NCBI GenBank assembly: GCA_013152475.1
Contig: JAADGH010000241.1
Coordinates: 1-53,132, forward strand
Direction: 5' to 3'
Length of the DNA stretch: 53,132 bases
DNA from: Planctomycetota bacterium
GTDB lineage: Bacteria; Planctomycetota; Brocadiia; JAADGH01
Shown here: piece by piece, positions 48,628 to 53,132 of the stretch
How the letters are laid out: each line of letters begins with the position of its first letter
How positions within the stretch are numbered: position 1 is the stretch's first letter
Notes under the pieces: model-generated
Told to the model about the DNA's origin: nothing
The model's database searches: none
The model's input: the letters and a program-made list of their open reading frames with translations, nothing else
Made by a program: the position numbers and the translations under genes

Positions 48628-51516
48628 TCATTGCAGCGCCAGTATAGCGTCGGCCACGCGGCGGCGCAACCTGTCATACCCTCTTGTCGTCTCGAACAGG
48701 TCGGCGCCGAATCCACCGACCATCTCGCCGCCCACGTTCCGGCCCGCCCACGGCGGAAGCGACTTGATCTCCTTGAGCAGGGTCTCGGCCGCCGATGTAT
48801 CTTTGCCCGTCTTCTTTGCCTTGGCGACAGACTGAACGAGGGTGTGGATGTAGCGATAGTCGTCCGCCCCTTCGCGGGCGATCTCGAAGGTCGCTGTGGG
48901 GATCAGACCCTCCGGCGAGGGATAGACGACCATGTAGCTCCTCGCATAGGCGACGGGATTGTGCGGGAACTTCGGGTACGCGTTGTAGTGCCACTGCCAC
49001 CGCCCCACGGCGTCGAGGACATAGCACTGGATCCCCCAACTGTAGCGCGACGTGCCGGAGTTGTAGCTCCACCAGGGGATGCCGCGCTTCCGCGCTTCGC
49101 TGATGAACCGTTCCGATCGGGTCCATGCGTGTGTCTGGAGGATGTCCATCGTGTCAAGCATAGGCAGGTAATCCTTGCCCCCGGCCTCATCGCCCATGGG
49201 CGTGACGGTGATGAGCAGGCCGCCGACCTCCTTGGCAAGTCGGTCGATCTTCATCGTGTCTTCGAGATTTCGATTGCCCGAGTGCTTGTCCCTCTCGCGG
49301 GGCTCATCGACGGTCCAAATGAGCGGCGTGCTCCAGCCCTTCTCCTTGCAGTGATCGCGGATCAGGGCCAGGTACTTCTTGTAGCCGCGGTTGTACGCCT
49401 CTGTGAACGCGCCGCCGCCGTAGCGCTTGAAGTAGTACGTGTTCGCCCCGGCGGTGAAGACCTGCTTGTCGGCGGTCAGCCCGGCATCGAGGGCCGCCTG
49501 CATCACCAGGTCGAAATCCGTGAAGTCGAGGCGGAACGTGTCGCAGTCCTTCATGTCCTTGATGTCCGGGCGGGGAATCTGGATGGACGTCATGCTGTGC
49601 TTCTTCAGCTCCTCGCAGAACGCTTTGGCCAGCGCGCGGCGGTCCTCCATGGGCAGCGCGAGGCGCTGCGGGGGGTAGGTGTAGTACGACCAGGAGTGCC
49701 TGTCCGTCAACGCGGCGAGCTTGAAGGGGAGCACGCGGAGCTTCAGCGCGATGCTCTTGTCCGGCTTCCCACTTGCGGCGATCTTGATCCGGCCTTCGTA
49801 GTCCCCCGCCTTGGCATCGGCGGGAACGTGGACCGTTACCCAGAACTGGGCGTTGAGGCCAGGTTTCAGAGGCGTCTCATTCCGGGGCAGCAGGCACTCG
49901 GGGAATGGCTCCCAGTGCCCCTTGCCCCGCTTCGGCTTGGGCCGCCATCGGACGAGGCGGACGTCGATCTCACTTGCCGGGATAACGCTGTCGCCGGCCT
50001 TCAGGTCGGAGGCAGTCACCTTCACCTTCTCGATCTTCTCAAAAGGGTAGAGAGCAAAGGTCGTCGGCTCATACTCCCCGGGTGTGGCGAAGATGTCGAG
50101 CGACTTGGGGTCGAGCTCGCCCGGGGCAGGTTTGCTTCGCGGGTAGATCGGGGTCACGTAGTGGCGCGCGAAGAGCGCGTAGCCCTGCTCGGTTGTCTTC
50201 GGCTCCGGGTTGGGGTCGGGGGGATCGGCATAGGAATAGTTGATGAAGTAGAAACCCTCGCGCCGCCCCTTCTCGATCCTGCTCAGCTCCTCGCGGATTG
50301 TGCCCTTCAGCTCGACCGGGCACACGGTCAGGTATTTGACCAGCGCCCCCTGCATCGTCATGTTCAACTGCCCGTCCTTGATCTCGACATCGAACTCGCG
50401 GATGCGATCCATGGGCTTGATGTAAATCTCCCAGGCATCCTCAGCGGGATCGAAGAGTCGATCCCACCACTTGTAGAGGTAGTCCGTCGAGAGCATCTTG
50501 TCGCGCGTCATCTGGAAGGCGATCTTCTCCTCGCCCTCCGCTGTGATGGTGTAGCTCTCGTCCGGCTTCTCCCAATCCCGCCGGCCGTATCCTTCGACAG
50601 CCATCGTGACATGGTAGGACCCGTTCGGCAGATCACATGCGAAAACGACGCCTCCGCTCGACACGTGAATCTCATCGCCGGAAAGGGCATCCGGGCGCTG
50701 CGGGCCGGTCTTCGATCTGTTGATCAGGCCCCGGAGCCCGCCGATGGCCTTTCGCTTCTCGTGGACGGTTGCGGGCCGGCCGTCGGTGCGCATCCAGCCG
50801 TAGCCCTTCTCTTTCGAATAGGTCGTCCGCTCGTCCACCGCCTCGAACCCCGGCCAGACGGCCGCACCGGCCTTGCCGAAGTCGAAGTACTTCACCTTCC
50901 CCTCCGCGCCGTCGGGAACGCGTGCAAAGAAGGAGGCCGATGGGTCTTCCTGGATCACGAAGTCATCGTACCACCCCTTCCCCGTGCCGCGCCACACGTT
51001 GATGCCCAGCCTGGCGAAGCGCGCGGCCGGCGGCGACATCATCACGCCGACGTACTTCGTCCATTCCTTCGTCGGCGCACGAGCGTAAACGTGGATTCGT
51101 CCGTAGTAGTCGGTCTTGACGAGGGGGAGCGACTTCTTGTTCTCGTCGAGGTAATGGAAGCTCGCGTTCACCATTCCTTGCGCCACGCCCTCCGGCCCCG
51201 GCTCGGCCCGCGCCCAGAAGCTGAGCTTGTACACGGTGCTCGGCTTGACGGGAATCGGATCGAGCGAGCAACCGGGCGTCTTCATCTTATCCGTGCTTTC
51301 AAGGCAGAGGGAGAAGTTCCCGGAGTGCGCGTTCTTCGGATCGAGCGTCACCTTCCCCTTGCCTTCGTAGACATTCCATGCGGCCGGCTTGCCCGGCTGG
51401 CCAGGAGCGCTCTCCTCAAAGCCCGGATTCATCCCCTTCACCATGTTGGGCGGATCGGCAAGGGCAGTCGAAGAAATGAGCAGCGAGATCAGGCCAATTG
51501 CGAACGCGTGTTTCAT
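48628..51516 (-). CDS. Large secreted DUF4091-like putative glycoside hydrolase
   Basis: This 962-residue protein has AGAGGAGG before its ATG and a clear signal peptide (MKHAFAIGLISLLISSTALA). An N-terminal carbohydrate-binding jelly roll (about 25-195) is followed by a malectin-like domain (about 205-420). A beta-sandwich (about 440-600) leads into a barrel of the DUF4091/DUF6067 type (about 610-900). WTVDEPRE near residue 735 is the TxDEP-like catalytic segment of that group, and WSYNSGTSRYSWGIQCY follows. The enzyme is probably active on a polysaccharide or glycoprotein glycan outside the cytoplasm. The long plus-strand frame over it is a shadow. Confidence 0.75.
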   Translation of the reverse strand: MKHAFAIGLISLLISSTALADPPNMVKGMNPGFEESAPGQPGKPAAWNVYEGKGKVTLDPKNAHSGNFSLCLESTDKMKTPGCSLDPIPVKPSTVYKLSFWARAEPGPEGVAQGMVNASFHYLDENKKSLPLVKTDYYGRIHVYARAPTKEWTKYVGVMMSPPAARFARLGINVWRGTGKGWYDDFVIQEDPSASFFARVPDGAEGKVKYFDFGKAGAAVWPGFEAVDERTTYSKEKGYGWMRTDGRPATVHEKRKAIGGLRGLINRSKTGPQRPDALSGDEIHVSSGGVVFACDLPNGSYHVTMAVEGYGRRDWEKPDESYTITAEGEEKIAFQMTRDKMLSTDYLYKWWDRLFDPAEDAWEIYIKPMDRIREFDVEIKDGQLNMTMQGALVKYLTVCPVELKGTIREELSRIEKGRREGFYFINYSYADPPDPNPEPKTTEQGYALFARHYVTPIYPRSKPAPGELDPKSLDIFATPGEYEPTTFALYPFEKIEKVKVTASDLKAGDSVIPASEIDVRLVRWRPKPKRGKGHWEPFPECLLPRNETPLKPGLNAQFWVTVHVPADAKAGDYEGRIKIAASGKPDKSIALKLRVLPFKLAALTDRHSWSYYTYPPQRLALPMEDRRALAKAFCEELKKHSMTSIQIPRPDIKDMKDCDTFRLDFTDFDLVMQAALDAGLTADKQVFTAGANTYYFKRYGGGAFTEAYNRGYKKYLALIRDHCKEKGWSTPLIWTVDEPRERDKHSGNRNLEDTMKIDRLAKEVGGLLITVTPMGDEAGGKDYLPMLDTMDILQTHAWTRSERFISEARKRGIPWWSYNSGTSRYSWGIQCYVLDAVGRWQWHYNAYPKFPHNPVAYARSYMVVYPSPEGLIPTATFEIAREGADDYRYIHTLVQSVAKAKKTGKDTSAAETLLKEIKSLPPWAGRNVGGEMVGGFGADLFETTRGYDRLRRRVADAILALQ

Positions 51517-51547
51517 GCGTATTCCTCCTCTTGATTAGACCGCCGCG

Positions 51548-51553
51548 ATTATA
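51548..51553 (-). promoter_or_regulatory. -10 box for the DUF4091-like gene
   Basis: A perfect TATAAT on the minus strand lies 31 bases before the ATG at 51516. No good -35 box was found at 16-18 bases, so an activator may be needed. Confidence 0.45.
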
Positions 51554-51575
51554 CCACAAACCATACCGAAGGCTA

Positions 51576-51604
51576 TTGTAACTTCCACAGGTTTTGCCTA
51601 TACT
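51576..51604 (+). promoter_or_regulatory. Sigma-70-type promoter of the AICAR transformylase gene
   Basis: TTGTAA (51576-51581), a 17-base spacer and TATACT (51599-51604) lie 41 bases before ATG 51646. It is divergent from the DUF4091-like gene. Confidence 0.65.
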
Positions 51605-51645
51605 GCCGCACTCTCGAACAAACCTATTGTCATGGAGTTTTTGAA

Positions 51646-52821
51646 ATGGCCCGGGATGAGATCACGCTTCGATACGGATGCAACCCCCATCAGGACGTCG
51701 CCCGCCTTTTTGCCGAATCGGGCAAGCTCCCCATCACCGTGCGGAATGGCGCGCCGGGATACATCAACATGATGGACGCGCTCAACGCGTGGCAGTTGGT
51801 GCGCGAGCTGAAGCAGGCGCTCGGCCTGCCCGCGGCGGCATCGTTCAAGCACGTGAGCCCCGCAGGCGCGGCGGTGGGTGTTGCCCTTGGCGATGCCCTG
51901 CAGAAGGCGTACTTCGTGGAGGGGATGGAGCTGTCGCCGCTGGCGGAAGCCTATGCCCGGGCGCGGGGCGCGGACCGCATGTCGTCGTTCGGGGACTTCG
52001 TGGCTGTGAGCGATGTGCTGGACGCGCCGACGGCGAGGATCCTCCGCAAAGAAATCTCCGACGGCGTGATTGCCCCGGCCTACGAGGACGAAGCGCTGGA
52101 GATTCTGCAGAAGAAGCGCGGCGGCAAGTATCTATGCCTGGAGATCGATCCTGCCTACGAGCCGCCGGAGATGGAGAGCAAGGACATCTTCGGCCTGACG
52201 CTGGAACAGAAGCGGAACGATCTGGTGATCACGGAGAGCCTCCTCGACAACGTGGTCACGAAGAACAGGAACCTCCCCGACGAAGCCAAGCGTGACCTGA
52301 TCGTCGCCACCATCGCCCTCAAGTATGCCCAGTCCAACTCCGTCTGCTTCGCGATGGACGGCCAGGTGATCGGCATGGGCGCGGGACAGCAGTCGCGCGT
52401 GCACTGCACGCGCCTCGCCGCGTCGAAGGCGGACATCTGGTGGCTGCGGCAGCACCCGGATGTGCTGGCGTACCAATTCAAGAAGGGCCTCGCTCGACCC
52501 AACCGCGACAACGCCGTCGAGAACTCGCTGCTGGATGATCTGAACCCGGCTCAGCAGACGGCCTGGGAGGCGGCGTTCGACGTCGTGCCCACGCGCCTGA
52601 CGGTGGAGCAGAAAAAGGAGTGGATGGCGAAGCTGGACGGCGTGTCGCTCAGCTCCGACGCCTTTTTCCCCTTCCGCGACAGCATCGACCGCGCCCACGA
52701 AAGCGGCGTGAAGTACATCGTCGAGCCGGGCGGCTCGCTGCGCGACGACGAGGTGATCGCGGCTGCGGATGAGTATGGGATGGTGATGGCCTTCTCAGGC
52801 ATCCGCCTGTTCCATCACTAA
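51646..52821 (+). CDS. AICAR transformylase, stand-alone (PurH without the cyclohydrolase domain)
   Basis: This 391-residue protein corresponds to the transformylase half of Pur[10 protein letters not shown] at the start, [13 protein letters not shown] (the catalytic Lys-His region), [44 protein letters not shown] and [11 protein letters not shown]. It transfers a formyl group from 10-formyl-tetrahydrofolate to AICAR in purine synthesis. The ~200-residue N-terminal IMP cyclohydrolase domain of ordinary PurH is absent, and no frame upstream encodes it. That step must be done by a separate protein elsewhere. It has its own promoter, and a repeat begins one base after its stop. Confidence 0.92.
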   Translation: MARDEITLRYGCNPHQDVARLFAESGKLPITVRNGAPGYINMMDALNAWQLVRELKQALGLPAAASFKHVSPAGAAVGVALGDALQKAYFVEGMELSPLAEAYARARGADRMSSFGDFVAVSDVLDAPTARILRKEISDGVIAPAYEDEALEILQKKRGGKYLCLEIDPAYEPPEMESKDIFGLTLEQKRNDLVITESLLDNVVTKNRNLPDEAKRDLIVATIALKYAQSNSVCFAMDGQVIGMGAGQQSRVHCTRLAASKADIWWLRQHPDVLAYQFKKGLARPNRDNAVENSLLDDLNPAQQTAWEAAFDVVPTRLTVEQKKEWMAKLDGVSLSSDAFFPFRDSIDRAHESGVKYIVEPGGSLRDDEVIAAADEYGMVMAFSGIRLFHH

Positions 52822-52822
52822 C

Positions 52823-52872
52823 GTAGAAGAGGCGTCCCGCCTCTTCGGGAAGCGGCAAGATGCCGCTTCTAC
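52823..52872 (+). repeat. 50-bp palindromic element abutting the AICAR transformylase stop
   Basis: GTAGAAG and CTTCTAC ends enclose two hairpins, GAAGAGGCG/CGCCTCTTC and GAAGCGGCAAGATGCCGCTTC. The right half is identical to the copy at 34210-34259. It starts one base after the TAA and probably forms the 3' end of the transcript. Confidence 0.85.
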
Positions 52873-52881
52873 GATGGGGTT

Positions 52882-52921
52882 GGGGGAATGGAGGAGAGGA
52901 GGAGAGGAGGAGAGGAGGAGC
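52882..52921. repeat. Polypurine GGAGGAGA repeat
   Basis: Repeated GGAGGAGA units form an almost pure purine run. It is slippage-prone and could form triplex DNA. No gene is present. Confidence 0.6.
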
Positions 52922-52960
52922 AAGCGCACCCTCATCATTCACATCGAAAATCTACCGTCT

Positions 52961-53132
52961 GTGGGGTTGCTGAAAACCGCTTTTCTGTAGCCGCAGGCTT
53001 TATGCCTGCGGGACCTCGATACGCCAAGGAAATAGGGTTTATGTTCCCGGAATACTGAAGTGTGGCGATCCGATATTCTGCCTCTTGTCATTCCCGCTTT
53101 CGCGGGAATGACAACACGTGGCTAAATGGTTA
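52961..53132. repeat. Repeat cluster running to the window edge
   Basis: GTGGGGTTGCTGAAAA (52961-52976) resembles the left end of the element at 41-57. It is followed by CCGCAGGC-TTTAT-GCCTGCGG (52991-53011) and a perfect 13-bp hairpin TTGTCATTCCCGC/GCGGGAATGACAA (53085-53114). No gene was found between 52822 and the end of the window. The element may continue beyond the edge. Confidence 0.55.

Noticed and set aside
46587..48647. 686-codon plus-strand open frame
   Set aside because: It covers ilvE out of frame, the hairpin run and the antisense of DUF2752 and Yip1 genes; no coherent protein.
48238..51534. 1098-codon plus-strand open frame
   Set aside because: It lies antisense to the DUF4091-like and Yip1 genes, both of which have clear starts and domains. 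The translation shows no recognisable motif.
52882..52921. Purine-rich repeat as a possible CRISPR-like array
   Set aside because: The units are short and contiguous with no spacers, so this is a simple repeat.

Overview
The window is bacterial chromosome from a high-GC, Gram-negative organism. The outer-membrane lifestyle is indicated by a kdsD-kdsC pair for the lipopolysaccharide sugar KDO and by LolC/LolD-type lipoprotein-sorting ABC proteins. A DUF4175-like coiled-coil protein paired with a von Willebrand factor A membrane protein, many secreted LamG and sugar-binding proteins, several Gfo/Idh/MocA oxidoreductases, a DUF3604 protein and many short palindromic intergenic repeats fit a Planctomycetota/Lentisphaerota-like or related candidate phylum. 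That placement is an inference from gene content only. No rRNA, tRNA, CRISPR array or complete insertion sequence was recognised.

Layout. 1-2.9 kb: a repeat element with inverted ends, a secreted SUMF1-type protein and a small XRE regulator with a dyad upstream. 2.9-11.9 kb: the DUF4175-like and VWA genes, separated by a lower-GC type II restriction-modification module whose nuclease and methyltransferase closely resemble EcoRV and M.EcoRV, so GATATC is the predicted target. 12-30 kb: a carbohydrate region with two Gfo/Idh/MocA oxidoreductases, a three-PAS sensor with no output domain, secreted GH39-like, beta-helix, LamG and GH20-like proteins, an ankyrin protein and HEAT/jelly-roll proteins. 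It also holds a nicotinate phosphoribosyltransferase-NUDIX pair. 30-37.5 kb: a membrane coiled-coil protein, a sugar isomerase, a DUF3604 protein, a third Gfo/Idh/MocA gene and a membrane HEAT protein, with two clusters of palindromic repeats. 37.5-41.2 kb (minus strand): kdsD, kdsC, a methyltransferase-glycosyltransferase fusion and a Mut7-C protein behind one good promoter. 41.3-46.9 kb: lysS, a STAS protein, a DUF3467 protein, lolC, lolD and ilvE. 47-51.5 kb (minus strand): a DUF2752 protein, a zinc-ribbon/Yip1 protein and a large secreted DUF4091-like protein. 51.6-52.8 kb: a stand-alone AICAR transformylase, followed by repeats to the end.

The most unusual signals are: (1) a 50-bp palindromic element present in intergenic copies and also, in frame, inside the DUF3604 coding sequence; (2) an element of four consecutive hairpins with 8-bp terminal inverted repeats, which shares a 14-bp end with a second hairpin element 24 kb away; (3) the EcoRV-type module sitting tightly between two genes that look functionally linked; (4) an apparent one-base frameshift or six-codon leader at the start of the membrane HEAT gene; and (5) a 52-codon remnant that looks like a signal peptide joined to the last helix of an ankyrin protein.
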